Part shown: positions 25,227 to 33,461 of the stretch, one piece after another
Numbering within the stretch: position 1 is the first letter of the stretch
Layout of the letters: each line of letters begins with the position of its first letter
Source of the DNA: Ruegeria atlantica
Lineage (GTDB): Bacteria > Pseudomonadota > Alphaproteobacteria > Rhodobacterales > Rhodobacteraceae
DNA length: 64,000 nt
NCBI RefSeq assembly: GCF_013032505.1
Contig: NZ_WQCG01000009.1
Coordinates: forward strand, 62,001-126,000
Direction of reading: 5' to 3'
The notes under the pieces: generated by a model
Databases searched by the model: none
Seen by the model: the letters and a program-made list of their open reading frames with translations, nothing else
Told to the model about the DNA's origin: nothing
Position numbers and translations under genes: made by a program

Positions 25227-25742
25227 ATGACGCGTATTCTCACATTACTGTTTCTTTGCTTTGTTGCGCTGGCTGCATGTACCCCAAGCAGCACCCCGAC
25301 ATATGGGGCCGATGGGCGCCCACTGCCGACGGTTTACAAGATCCGAGGAAACCCGGAAAAACTCCAGTTCCGGATGCTGGATTCCGTGAATGCACTGCGC
25401 CAGGCGCAGGGTCTACAATCGGTTCAGCTAAATTCGCAGCTGAACGCTGCGGCCGCGACTCACTCCAAGGACATGGCGCGTCAAAACCGCCCCTGGCACT
25501 TTGGTTCGGACGGATCGTCCCCCATAGATCGAGCGCAACGCGTTGGATATTATGGAACGTTCCTGGGTGAGGCAATTTCGGAAACCTATGAGACCGAAAC
25601 CGAAACCTTAGCCGCCTGGATGCAGGAACCCGGCCCACGTGCGGTGATCCTGGATCCCAAAGCCACACAAATGGGCTTTGCCTGGCATCAGGAAGGCGGC
25701 GGAAAAATTTGGTGGACGCTGGAAATGGGATCAGGCGGGTAA
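25227..25742 (+). CDS. CAP-domain (SCP/PR1-like) lipoprotein
   Basis: 171 residues. Lipoprotein signal with lipobox LAAC (Cys18). The CAP domain follows: LDSVNALRQAQGLQSVQL, LNAAAATHSKDMARQN, an invariant-type His in RPWHFGSDGS and a second in FAWHQEGGGKIWW. Bacterial members are mostly of unknown function; outer-membrane or periplasmic location expected. A strong shared terminator lies 20 bases downstream. Confidence 0.88.
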   Translation: MTRILTLLFLCFVALAACTPSSTPTYGADGRPLPTVYKIRGNPEKLQFRMLDSVNALRQAQGLQSVQLNSQLNAAAATHSKDMARQNRPWHFGSDGSSPIDRAQRVGYYGTFLGEAISETYETETETLAAWMQEPGPRAVILDPKATQMGFAWHQEGGGKIWWTLEMGSGG

Positions 25743-25761
25743 CCAAAAGCCGTTTCGAACA

Positions 25762-25796
25762 AAAAAAGAGCCCCCGGTTTTCGGGGGCTCTTTTTT
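25762..25796. terminator. bidirectional Rho-independent terminator
   Basis: Long stem with GAGCCCCCG/CGGGGGCTC core and a GTTTT loop, flanked by A residues (25761-25767) and T residues (25791-25796), so it works in both directions: for the CAP lipoprotein gene and for ptsN. Confidence 0.95.
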
Positions 25797-25808
25797 ATTC
25801 TGGTTGGT

Positions 25809-26279
25809 TCAAGCGGCCTGCATGGACTGCGCTTCGGTCAGAATCGCATACAATTTGACCGGATCAGGGTTTGCCCGCAGCTTGGTACACACAGATGTAT
25901 CGCGCAGTGTCCGGGACACCAATGCTAGCGCCTTAAGGTGGTCCACACCCGCTTCTTCGGGCGCGAAAAGCGCAAAAGCAATATCAACCGGCTGGCGGTC
26001 GACTGATCCAAAATCGATCGGTTTTTCGAGCATGACAAATACACCCGAAACCGATTCTAAATCTCCCAGCCTGGCATGCGGCAATGCCACACCATGACCA
26101 ACCCCGGTTGGGCCTAGGCTTTCGCGCTCCAGCAAGCAATCGACCACTGTCTGCGCATCCAGGTGCAAAGTCCCGGCGGCGACATCGCCAATCTCCTGAA
26201 ACAACCGCTTCTTGCTAGAAGCGGCGGACAACACACGTACTGCTTCGGGCTTTAAAATGCTCGAAAGCTCCATCATCAC
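25809..26279 (-). CDS. ptsN: nitrogen PTS EIIA protein
   Basis: 156-residue EIIA-Ntr regulatory phosphotransferase protein. The phosphorylated histidine is His68 in GVGHGVALPHARL; ESLGPTGV and the FALFAPEEAGVDHLKALALV segment are also typical. It regulates potassium and nitrogen/carbon functions by protein contacts rather than sugar transport. Downstream of hpf, as in many proteobacteria where rpoN-hpf-ptsN form a block; rpoN itself is not here. Confidence 0.93.
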   Translation of the reverse strand: MMMELSSILKPEAVRVLSAASSKKRLFQEIGDVAAGTLHLDAQTVVDCLLERESLGPTGVGHGVALPHARLGDLESVSGVFVMLEKPIDFGSVDRQPVDIAFALFAPEEAGVDHLKALALVSRTLRDTSVCTKLRANPDPVKLYAILTEAQSMQAA

Positions 26280-26292
26280 GCTCCATGGCGAA

Positions 26293-26312
26293 GCCCCTGC
26301 CTTTGCAGGGGC
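26293..26312. other. intercistronic hairpin between hpf and ptsN
   Basis: An 8-base perfect stem GCCCCTGC/GCAGGGGC with a 4-base loop. No T tract follows on the minus strand, so more likely a stability or processing element than a terminator. Confidence 0.5.
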
Positions 26313-26333
26313 GTGCCTTGCTAGTCTTGCCTG

Positions 26334-26897
26334 TTACGGATCAATCCAGCCGATATTCCCGTCTTCGCGACGGTACACGACATTCAATCCGTCCTTGTTT
26401 TCGTTCCGGAACACCAGCACCGGTGCGCCGGCAAGTTCCATCTGCATGACCGCCTCTCCTACACTCAGCGATGGGATCTTGGTTTCCATCTCAGCCACGA
26501 TCATGGGCTGCAGAGTATCGGGTTCGTCAGCCGTCTCCGATTCGTCAGAGGCGAGGATATATGACGACGCTCCGAAGAGTTCAACAGGCTCAGAACGATC
26601 CTTGTGGTGGTCCTTCAGGCGGCGCTTGTAGCGACGCAATTGCGTCTCCATCTTGTCGCAGCATCCCTCAAACGCCGCGTAAATCTCGGTTGCATGTGCC
26701 TTCGCCTGGGCAGTCAGGCCAGTCGAAAGATGCACTGTTGTTTCGCATACATATTCATGCGCTGAACGGGAAAAGACGACGTTGGCATCTGTCGGACGCT
26801 GGGCATATTTGCCCACGACCTCGCCCAGTTCGGTCTGCACGTGTGTCTGCAGGGCCGCACCGATGTCGATCTGTTTTCCGCTGATTTGGTAACGCAT
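26334..26897 (-). CDS. hpf: ribosome hibernation promoting factor, long form
   Basis: 187 residues from the ATG at 26897 (MRYQISGKQIDIG) behind a GAAGGAG box. The N-terminal RaiA/HPF domain (~1-105) carries ALQTHVQTELGEVVGKYAQR and the basic RYKRRLKDHHK. The C-terminal domain (~130-187; AEMETKIPSLSVGEAVMQME, VFRNENKDGLNVVYRREDG) mediates 100S dimer formation in long HPFs. Inactivates ribosomes in stationary phase. Followed by ptsN. Confidence 0.95.
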   Translation of the reverse strand: MRYQISGKQIDIGAALQTHVQTELGEVVGKYAQRPTDANVVFSRSAHEYVCETTVHLSTGLTAQAKAHATEIYAAFEGCCDKMETQLRRYKRRLKDHHKDRSEPVELFGASSYILASDESETADEPDTLQPMIVAEMETKIPSLSVGEAVMQMELAGAPVLVFRNENKDGLNVVYRREDGNIGWIDP

Positions 26898-26984
26898 GTG
26901 ATCTCCTTCACAATTCACACCCATTTCTGACGTCACGTAATGCGACGCGCTTGTTTTTATCGGGTGGGGGACATCGGCAAATCC

Positions 26985-27020
26985 TGCGGTAACCGCACCG
27001 GCTCCCCTTCCAGGAAGGGG
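26985..27020. other. two adjacent palindromes upstream of hpf
   Basis: TGCGGTAACCGCA (26985-26997) and CCCCTTCCAGGAAGGGG (27004-27020) lie 6 bases apart in the 253-base gap between lptB and hpf. No T tract on the minus strand follows either. They could be regulator sites for hpf or the 3' hairpins of the lptB transcript. Confidence 0.4.
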
Positions 27021-27150
27021 CGTCGTGATCCAGACGGGAACCGAAGAAATGCCATACCCCAATTGAGGCAAGAGACGGCGGAAGAGTCAATCAAAACAGG
27101 CGTGTATATACGTGATTTCCGCCATGCTCTCGGCGCAAATCTGCGCAAGC

Positions 27151-27909
27151 TCATGAAATCCGGAAATTTTCGCCAAGATATACACGACGAACGTTTTCGT
27201 TTTCCACCACTTCATCGGGCGTCCCGGACATCAAGACCTGACCGTCATGCAGGATGTAGGCACGATCCACAATTTCGAGCGTTTCGCGTACGTTGTGATC
27301 AGTGATCAACACGCCGATTCCACGTTTTTTCAGGTCCGCCACAAGATGGCGGATATCCCCGACGCTGATCGGGTCAACGCCCGCAAAGGGTTCATCCAAC
27401 AGCAGATATTTGGGATCCGCCGCCAAACAACGCGCAATCTCAACCCGGCGGCGTTCACCGCCCGACAGGGCCAATGCGGGTGCGCGGCGCAGGTGCTCGA
27501 TTGAGAAATCAGACAACAATTCTTCCAACCGTTCCTTGCGACGGTGGGCATGTTTGACGGTTATGTCCAAAACAGCGGCAATGTTGTCTTCAACACTCAT
27601 ACCACGGAAAATCGACATTTCCTGCGGTAGATAGCCGATTCCAAGTCGTGCGCGGCGATACATGGGCAACGTCGTAACAACCTGACCGTCAATCGTAACG
27701 GTCCCCGCTTCGGGGAACACCAGACCTGCAACCGAGTAGAATGTTGTGGTCTTGCCCGAACCGTTCGGCCCCAGCAATGCCACCACCTCGGACCGGCCCA
27801 ACGTCATCGAGACATCACGGATTACAGTCTTTTTGCGGTAAGACTTACGGAGTTTCTCGATTTTCAGTCCAGAGGCGCCTTCGGACACCGTCAGGTTTGG
27901 CTGGGCCAT
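27151..27909 (-). CDS. lptB: LPS export ABC transporter ATP-binding protein
   Basis: 252-residue ATPase powering LPS transport with LptF/G/C. Walker A GPNGSGKTT (47-55), Q-loop GYLPQEMSIFRGMSVEDN, signature LSGGERRRVEIARCL, Walker B YLLLDEPFAGVDP and switch ITDHNVRETL. C-terminal tail typical of LptB. Overlaps lptA by one base (TGATG) in lptC-lptA-lptB order. Confidence 0.97.
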   Translation of the reverse strand: MAQPNLTVSEGASGLKIEKLRKSYRKKTVIRDVSMTLGRSEVVALLGPNGSGKTTTFYSVAGLVFPEAGTVTIDGQVVTTLPMYRRARLGIGYLPQEMSIFRGMSVEDNIAAVLDITVKHAHRRKERLEELLSDFSIEHLRRAPALALSGGERRRVEIARCLAADPKYLLLDEPFAGVDPISVGDIRHLVADLKKRGIGVLITDHNVRETLEIVDRAYILHDGQVLMSGTPDEVVENENVRRVYLGENFRIS

Positions 27910-28400
27910 CAGTTGGCCCCCTGTTGCAGGATGGTCTTTACGTTGCCGGTCATTGTCGCCTTACCGGTGGTCAGATTGGCGTTCATCTGGTCGCCACTGA
28001 TCGTGCTGGGTCCTTGCAACAACAAAACGTTGCCCTTCATGACGATCTCGCCTGAGTCGATGGTGTATTCCGCCCAATCGCCTTCAGCCGCGTCTGGCGG
28101 GCTGACCAGAACCACATCCTCGGTCGCTTCCATGCGCTCGATGCCCGAACGTTCTTCGTTATAGATGACAAGCACGCGTTCTGCGGTCAGACGCATTTCG
28201 CCCTGAATCACGATCACGTTGCCCAGAAATTCGGCCGAGCCATCTTCCTGATTTACGTTCAGCTTTTCCGAGGTCACCTCAACCGGCAGGCTGGGGTCAG
28301 CATTCGCTGAGCCAAACGCGACCTGAGTTTCCTGCGCGGACGCAGAGATCGCACCGGTTACCAGAGCACAGCTTACAAGGGCTAAACGAAAATAGAACAC
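27909..28400 (-). CDS. lptA: LPS transport periplasmic protein
   Basis: 163 residues with a signal peptide (RLALVSCALVTGAISASA) and the OstA-type beta-jellyroll: VTSEKLNVNQEDGSAEFLGN, VIQGEMRLTAERVLVIYN and GKATMTGNVKTIL. Bridges LPS from the inner-membrane complex to the outer-membrane translocon. Three bases after lptC, and overlapping lptB. Confidence 0.92.
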   Translation of the reverse strand: MFYFRLALVSCALVTGAISASAQETQVAFGSANADPSLPVEVTSEKLNVNQEDGSAEFLGNVIVIQGEMRLTAERVLVIYNEERSGIERMEATEDVVLVSPPDAAEGDWAEYTIDSGEIVMKGNVLLLQGPSTISGDQMNANLTTGKATMTGNVKTILQQGAN

Positions 28401-28403
28401 AGG

Positions 28404-29003
28404 TTATCTTTCTGCTTTTTCTGGCTCATACACCAACTTCACGCCATCTGTAAAAATAATATGGACCGGTCCATCTTTTTTTTCAGTCCCGAATGTCATT
28501 CTGCCCGCAGTAAAATCACCGATAATACCAGTTCCGTCGACCTGACCTGGCGTATCGCCCTGTATTTCATCCAGCGCAGTGTTCAACAAATCGGTCCTAA
28601 CGACGATGCCGTCCGTAGTTGTTATAACCACATCGCCAATAAAGGTAGCCGTATTCTTGTCCGGACGGATCATGCCGGAGTTGGAATCCAAAGTAATCAC
28701 GCCACCGCTCAACAGGCCCATACGCCCCCGAAACTCGGCTGCCGTGGGCGCTTCGCCTTCTGTTCCTTGCGTTGCCCGGCTAGCCTCGATCTGAATATCT
28801 TCGCCTTTGCGGGTGGTTCCCTGATAGTTGGGCTGCGTTACCACCTGATCAGCCAAACGTTCATCAATATCCTTCTGACTGAAGGGCACGGACACATTTG
28901 TTTCGATACTGCGTGACAGCAGGAACACAGTCGACAGCATCGCGATGGCCACCAACGGCAGCACCACCTTGAAGAACTGAACCCTGCGTGAATGTCCGTC
29001 CAC
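28404..29003 (-). CDS. lptC: LPS export system protein LptC
   Basis: 199 residues starting at GTG 29003 behind GGAGGG. One N-terminal membrane helix (FKVVLPLVAIAMLSTVFLL) then a periplasmic domain with DQVVTQPNYQGTTRKGEDIQ and VITTTDGIVVRTDLLNTALD, matching the LptC fold. Membrane anchor between LptBFG and LptA. Low sequence conservation is normal for the family; the neighbours secure the call. Confidence 0.9.
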   Translation of the reverse strand: MDGHSRRVQFFKVVLPLVAIAMLSTVFLLSRSIETNVSVPFSQKDIDERLADQVVTQPNYQGTTRKGEDIQIEASRATQGTEGEAPTAAEFRGRMGLLSGGVITLDSNSGMIRPDKNTATFIGDVVITTTDGIVVRTDLLNTALDEIQGDTPGQVDGTGIIGDFTAGRMTFGTEKKDGPVHIIFTDGVKLVYEPEKAER

Positions 29004-29018
29004 CTCTCAACCCTCCGC

Positions 29019-29981
29019 TTAGCCCAGCCCGACGCGCAGACAGTCGTGGATGTGCAGCAGCCCTTCTGCCTGCCCATGTGCTTCGGGATCAACCACGAAC
29101 AACGAAGTGATTTTGCGGTCATTCATGATCGCAACCGCTTCTTCCGCCATGGCATTGGGCGAAATGGTCAGAGGATCGCGGGTCATCACCTCTTCAGTGG
29201 TCTTGTTCAGCAGACCGTCCATGTTCCGGCGTAAGTCGCCATCTGTGACAATACCCATCAGGCGGCCGGCCTCGTCGGTCACGCCCACGACGCCAAAGCT
29301 TTTCTGGCTCATGACCAGCAATGCTTCGCTCATCGGTGTCCCAATGGACACCACGGGAAGATCAACATGCATCAGATCGCGCACAGTAGACAGCTGCGCG
29401 CCCAGCTTGCCGCCGGGATGAAAGGCACGGAAATCCTCGGGCTTGAAATCGCGGTACTTCATCAAAGCAATGGCCAAGGCATCGCCCATCGCCAGCGTCA
29501 ATGTGGTCGAAATCGAAGGCACCATGCCGAAACCGCAGGCTTCGCCCAATGAGGGGATCAGCAAATGCACATCGGCCTGTTTCATCAGCGTGCTTTCCGG
29601 CTTGCTGGACAGGCCAATCAGCGGAATGCTGAAACGGCGGGTAAAGGCCAGAAGATTGACCAGCTCCGGCGCCTCACCCGAGTTCGAAATGGCCAAAACC
29701 ACATCGCCCTTGGACACCATCCCCAGATCGCCATGGCTGGCCTCGGCCGGGTGCACAAAATAGGCGGGTGTGCCGGTGCTGGCGAGTGTCGCGGCGATCT
29801 TGTGGCCGATATGGCCCGACTTTCCGATACCACTGATTATGATGCGGCCCGGAGCCTGCAGGATCATCTGCACGGCTTCGGCAAATTGGTCATCCAGGCT
29901 TTCGGCCAGCACGTCCAAGGCACGGGCCTCGTCGGTGATGACTTGTCGGGCGGTTCTCAGGAATGCTTCGGTATCGGTCAT
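29019..29981 (-). CDS. kdsD: arabinose-5-phosphate isomerase (KpsF/GutQ family)
   Basis: 320 residues from the ATG at 29981 (MTDTEAFLRTAR). Converts ribulose 5-phosphate to arabinose 5-phosphate, the precursor of Kdo. N-terminal SIS domain (IISGIGKSGHIGHKIAATLA, ISNSGEAPELVNLL, PSISTTLTLAMGDALAIAL) and two CBS domains from ~205 to the end. Between rnd and lptC; it overlaps the rnd stop by 4 bases (ATGA). Confidence 0.95.
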   Translation of the reverse strand: MTDTEAFLRTARQVITDEARALDVLAESLDDQFAEAVQMILQAPGRIIISGIGKSGHIGHKIAATLASTGTPAYFVHPAEASHGDLGMVSKGDVVLAISNSGEAPELVNLLAFTRRFSIPLIGLSSKPESTLMKQADVHLLIPSLGEACGFGMVPSISTTLTLAMGDALAIALMKYRDFKPEDFRAFHPGGKLGAQLSTVRDLMHVDLPVVSIGTPMSEALLVMSQKSFGVVGVTDEAGRLMGIVTDGDLRRNMDGLLNKTTEEVMTRDPLTISPNAMAEEAVAIMNDRKITSLFVVDPEAHGQAEGLLHIHDCLRVGLG

Positions 29982-30592
29982 GAGTGCGCAAAAATATCCG
30001 TTTCGGGCCAACCGGCGAGATCCAGTTTCGCACGCATCGGCAAGAATTCAAAACAGGCCTGCGCCATCTCAGTTCGGCCTTCGCGGGCCAAGCGTCCATC
30101 CAGCGCCTCGCGTAACTGGTGCAGGTAAAGAACGTCCGAGGCCGCATATTCCAACTGCGCGTTCGTCAGGGTTTCGGCGCCCCAATCGCTCATCTGCTGC
30201 TGCTTTGAGATATCGACGCCTATCAGTTCTTGGCACAGGTTCTTCAGCCCGTGCCGGTCGGTGTAGGTGCGAACCAGCCGACTGGCGATCTTGGTACAAT
30301 AGACCGGGGCCGCTAGCGCACCAAATGCGTGATACATCGCGGCAATATCGAAACGGCCAAAGTGGAAAAGCTTTAGCACGTCAGGGTTTTCCAGCATCGC
30401 ACACAGGTTCGGGGCCTTGGTCTGGCCTATTTCGACCTGAACAATATGGCTGTCTCCGTCGCCGCCCGACATCTGGATCACGCACAGACGATCGCGATGC
30501 GGGTTCAGACCCATGGTTTCGCAGTCGATGGCCACAACAGGGCCCATATCCAACCCGTCCGGCAGGTCGTTTTTGTACAGATGGTTTGCCAC
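29978..30592 (-). CDS. rnd: ribonuclease D-type 3'-5' exonuclease
   Basis: 204 residues from the GTG at 30592, which gives the usual short alphaproteobacterial form; the frame opens earlier without family character. DEDD exonuclease motifs: AIDCETMGL (Asp23, Glu25), FHFGRFDIAAM and YAASDVLYLHQLREAL. Lacks the HRDC domains of E. coli RNase D (~375 residues). Presumed RNA 3'-end trimming. Co-transcribed with kdsD and the lpt genes. Confidence 0.88.
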   Translation of the reverse strand: MANHLYKNDLPDGLDMGPVVAIDCETMGLNPHRDRLCVIQMSGGDGDSHIVQVEIGQTKAPNLCAMLENPDVLKLFHFGRFDIAAMYHAFGALAAPVYCTKIASRLVRTYTDRHGLKNLCQELIGVDISKQQQMSDWGAETLTNAQLEYAASDVLYLHQLREALDGRLAREGRTEMAQACFEFLPMRAKLDLAGWPETDIFAHS

Positions 30593-30697
30593 GGGGCTTG
30601 TCCTTTGTCCGGTATCGCCCCCGAGATAGGAGGTTTGACTCGTAAACTCAACGCCATCCACACTTCTGCGGCAGGGACCCGCAGGTTGTGTTGATCT

Positions 30698-30718
30698 TAT
30701 CCCCATGGGGAGGATAGG
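30698..30718. promoter_or_regulatory. GC-tract palindromic operator of the metal sensor
   Basis: Perfect palindrome TCCCCATGGGGA (30700-30711), within the broader symmetric ATCCCC...GGAT setting. It lies 9-29 bases upstream of the sensor ATG and abuts its ribosome-binding site. CsoR/RcnR/InrS regulators bind such C- and G-tract inverted repeats, so this is probably the autoregulatory site. Confidence 0.65.
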
Positions 30719-30726
30719 GTTATTGA

Positions 30727-30990
30727 ATGACGCAGCACAAACACACTTCGCACCCGCAAATCCACGCGCGCCTGAAACGGGCGCACGGGCATCTGGCCAG
30801 AGTAATATCCATGCTCGAAGATCAGGCGCCCTGCACCGACATCGCACAACAGCTTTTTGCAGTAGAAAAGGCTATTACTAACGCCAAGCGGGCATTGATC
30901 CATGATCATATTGATCACTGCCTGGCACCGACGACCGATGCTAAACACCCGGACGTGGACGACTTCAAAGCCATCACAAAGTATCTGTGA
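30727..30990 (+). CDS. metal-sensing repressor, CsoR/InrS type
   Basis: 87-residue all-helical repressor of the CsoR/RcnR/FrmR family. The ligand positions in CsoR numbering are Cys36, His61 and Cys65 (in QAPCTDI and HDHIDHC), plus His64 and N-terminal His4/His6. Cys-His-Cys is the Cu(I) set of CsoR; with an N-terminal histidine it equals the nickel set reported for cyanobacterial InrS. A GC-tract palindrome sits just upstream, and the next gene, 3 bases downstream, is an MFS exporter. I infer a nickel (or cobalt/copper) sensor that represses its own operon; FrmR-type formaldehyde sensing is less likely. Confidence 0.85.
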   Translation: MTQHKHTSHPQIHARLKRAHGHLARVISMLEDQAPCTDIAQQLFAVEKAITNAKRALIHDHIDHCLAPTTDAKHPDVDDFKAITKYL

Positions 30991-30993
30991 GCG

Positions 30994-32226
30994 ATGTTGA
31001 GCGTCCTTAAAAACCGCGTTTACCGCCATTTACTGGCCGCTCAGGTTGTCGCTCTAGCGGGAACCGGGCTGGCAACCGTTGCCTTGGGATTGCTTGCCTT
31101 TGATCTGGCCGGTGACGCAGCAGGTATGGTTCTGGGAACCGCACTAACCATCAAGATGGTGGCCTATGTAGTTATCGCCCCGCTCGCCGCTGCATTTGCG
31201 GAGCGGCTGGACCGGCGCAAAATGCTGGTGGTTCTGGATCTTGTGCGGGCCGCTGTTGCGGTGTGCCTGCCGTTTGTGACCGAGATTTGGCAGATCTATG
31301 TGCTGATATTCCTTCTGCAATCAGCCTCTGCCGGGTTTACCCCAGCTTTCCAGGCAACAATTCCGGATGTTCTGACGGATGAACAGGACTATACCAAAGC
31401 TTTGTCGCTGTCCCGGCTGGCATATGACCTTGAAAGCCTGCTCAGCCCGGCTTTGGCTGCAGCGCTTTTGTTGATCTTGAGCTTTGATAGCCTTTTCTGG
31501 GGCACAAGCCTTGGATTCGTTGCCTCCGCGATCCTTGTTGTGTCGGTTACCCTGCCCTCACCCAAACCAACTGAACGCCGGGGGATTTACGACCGGACGA
31601 CGCGGGGCATTCGCATTTATCTTGGCGCGACACGGTTGCGCGGATTACTCGCTTTGACGTGGACAGCCGCCGCGCTCAGCGCGATGGTCATCGTTAACAC
31701 GGTCGTCATCGTGCGCGCCGATCTTGGACTGTCCGAGAGTGCCGTGGCCGTCGCCTTGGCTGGGTATGGGGGCGGCTCGATGCTGGCTGCCTTCATATTG
31801 CCCTCACTTCTAAACAGATACGAAGACCGCAGCGTCATGCTTACCGGCGCGGCGCTCGGGACGTTCACAATGGCATTTGCAGCCGGGTTGTTCGCATTAA
31901 TTCCGATGACCTTGTGGGGTCTTGCGGCGCTATGGGCGGGTGCTGGCCTGGGCTATTCGGCCATCATGACCCCTTCTGGTCGACTGTTGACGCGCACGGC
32001 AAGACCCGAAGACCGCCCCGCAGTTTTTGCGGCCCAGTTCACTCTGTCCCATGCCTGCTGGCTGGCGCTTTATCCGCTGGCCGGATGGCTGATGACCTCA
32101 AAAGGGACCGAGCACGCATTGATCTGGATGACGATTGCAGCCCTTTTGGGGCTTAGTGTTGCGCCTCTGATCTGGCCGCGGTCCAACCCGGAAACCGCGC
32201 CGGGCAAAGATATTGACAAACCTTGA
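30994..32226 (+). CDS. MFS efflux transporter, probable metal exporter (NreB/NrsD-like)
   Basis: 410 residues with about 12 membrane helices and the MFS loop motif LAAAFAERLDRRKMLV between helices 2 and 3. The substrate is not readable from sequence, but the gene starts 3 bases after a CsoR/InrS-type sensor, matching the pairing of InrS with the nickel exporter NrsD. No His-rich C-terminal tail, unlike NreB. Inner membrane; induction by metal expected. Confidence 0.8.
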   Translation: MLSVLKNRVYRHLLAAQVVALAGTGLATVALGLLAFDLAGDAAGMVLGTALTIKMVAYVVIAPLAAAFAERLDRRKMLVVLDLVRAAVAVCLPFVTEIWQIYVLIFLLQSASAGFTPAFQATIPDVLTDEQDYTKALSLSRLAYDLESLLSPALAAALLLILSFDSLFWGTSLGFVASAILVVSVTLPSPKPTERRGIYDRTTRGIRIYLGATRLRGLLALTWTAAALSAMVIVNTVVIVRADLGLSESAVAVALAGYGGGSMLAAFILPSLLNRYEDRSVMLTGAALGTFTMAFAAGLFALIPMTLWGLAALWAGAGLGYSAIMTPSGRLLTRTARPEDRPAVFAAQFTLSHACWLALYPLAGWLMTSKGTEHALIWMTIAALLGLSVAPLIWPRSNPETAPGKDIDKP

Positions 32227-32260
32227 GTATTCCGCGGGCTTTGCACTAAACCTTGGTCCT

Positions 32261-32689
32261 ATGGATCAGCTTGACCGTCGCATCATTTCGGCCCTTCAGC
32301 ACAACGCCCGCGAATCCACGACCAAGATCGCAGCGAAACTTGGCGTGGCCCGCACCACCGTGCATGAACGCATTCAACGGATGGAAGAGCGCGGCGTTAT
32401 TGCCGGATACTCGGTGCGTCTGAACGCCCCGGAAGACGCACCGCGCGTTCAGGTCGTTGTCCTGCTTGAGGTTCAACAAAAAGAGACCACACGGATCATC
32501 AAGCGTCTTGAAACCTATCCCGAGGTCAAACTCTGCCTGTCGATCAACGGAGAATTCGACCTGCTCTTGTCCGCAGAAGCCCCGAGGATCGAGGATCTGG
32601 ACATTTTGGTCGACGATCTGGCCAGGATACCCGGCATCCTGCGGACCAATACCAGTGTCGTATTTGGGCGGCGGATCGACCGAAACTGA
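32261..32689 (+). CDS. Lrp/AsnC family transcriptional regulator
   Basis: 142 residues from the ATG at 32261 (MDQLDRRIISAL). N-terminal helix-turn-helix (STTKIAAKLGVARTTVHERI, ~18-37) and a C-terminal ligand-binding RAM domain. Amino-acid-responsive regulation by family; target unknown. The frame opens 16 codons earlier inside the exporter gene, which I reject. Confidence 0.92.
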   Translation: MDQLDRRIISALQHNARESTTKIAAKLGVARTTVHERIQRMEERGVIAGYSVRLNAPEDAPRVQVVVLLEVQQKETTRIIKRLETYPEVKLCLSINGEFDLLLSAEAPRIEDLDILVDDLARIPGILRTNTSVVFGRRIDRN

Positions 32690-32762
32690 GTAGTCGATAA
32701 CTCTCTGTAAACCCTGAAACCGCTAGCTTGGCCGGGACTGATCAGAATCCCGGACCGGCAGA

Positions 32763-33452
32763 ATGCCAAATCGAACGATCTCAGCACTGACCTTTGTGGC
32801 GCTGTTGGCTGCGCCGCACGGTTTTGCCATGCCCAGCACCCGAACAGCCCGCGTATGCGATCACGCCGCCCAGCGCGCCGCCCGGGCCGAAGGCGTACCG
32901 CTGGATATCATGCACGCCATTGCCCGGGTTGAAACGGGCCGCACGGTGGACGGGGCGCTGCAACCCTGGCCCTGGACGATCAATGTCGAAGGGAAGGGCA
33001 TTTGGTTCACCTCAGAATTAGAAGCAAAATCATATGTTTTCGGTATCTTCAAAGCAGGCAAACGCAGCTTTGACGTTGGGTGTTTCCAGATCAATTACCG
33101 CTGGCACGGCAAGGCTTTCAGGTCGATAGACGCCATGTTCGACCCCGATGAAAATGCAACATATGCAGCGCAGTTTCTGAAAGAGTTGTATGCCGAGCTG
33201 GGTTCATGGAACGCCGCCGCCGGCGCCTATCACTCGCGCACACCGGCTTTGGCGAACGCTTACACGGAGCGTTTTCAAACCATTCTGGCCCAGTTGGATG
33301 AACAAGCCCCGACCGCATTTGCGTCGCGCGATCCCTTTACCGGGGCCGCAAGCCCGCTGTTTCCGCCCCGGGCAGAGCCTGCCGACACTGGCGCGATGGG
33401 GTCTTTGGTGCCGGTGACCAGCGCAGCAACAGCCTTTATCCAGTTCAACTAG
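32763..33452 (+). CDS. lytic transglycosylase (SLT fold), probably flagellar
   Basis: 229 residues with a signal peptide (SALTFVALLAAPHGFA). The SLT domain has catalytic Glu in HAIARVETGR (~59), then FDVGCFQINYRWHG, the family's GxxQIN-type motif, and AAGAYHSR. It precedes flhA by 9 bases, so it probably opens holes in peptidoglycan for the flagellar rod, like SltF of Rhodobacter. The C terminus is Pro/Ala rich. A short inverted repeat CCGGGA/TCCCGG lies just before the start, and no clear Shine-Dalgarno box is visible. Confidence 0.85.
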   Translation: MPNRTISALTFVALLAAPHGFAMPSTRTARVCDHAAQRAARAEGVPLDIMHAIARVETGRTVDGALQPWPWTINVEGKGIWFTSELEAKSYVFGIFKAGKRSFDVGCFQINYRWHGKAFRSIDAMFDPDENATYAAQFLKELYAELGSWNAAAGAYHSRTPALANAYTERFQTILAQLDEQAPTAFASRDPFTGAASPLFPPRAEPADTGAMGSLVPVTSAATAFIQFN

Positions 33453-33461
33453 GAGCCTCTC

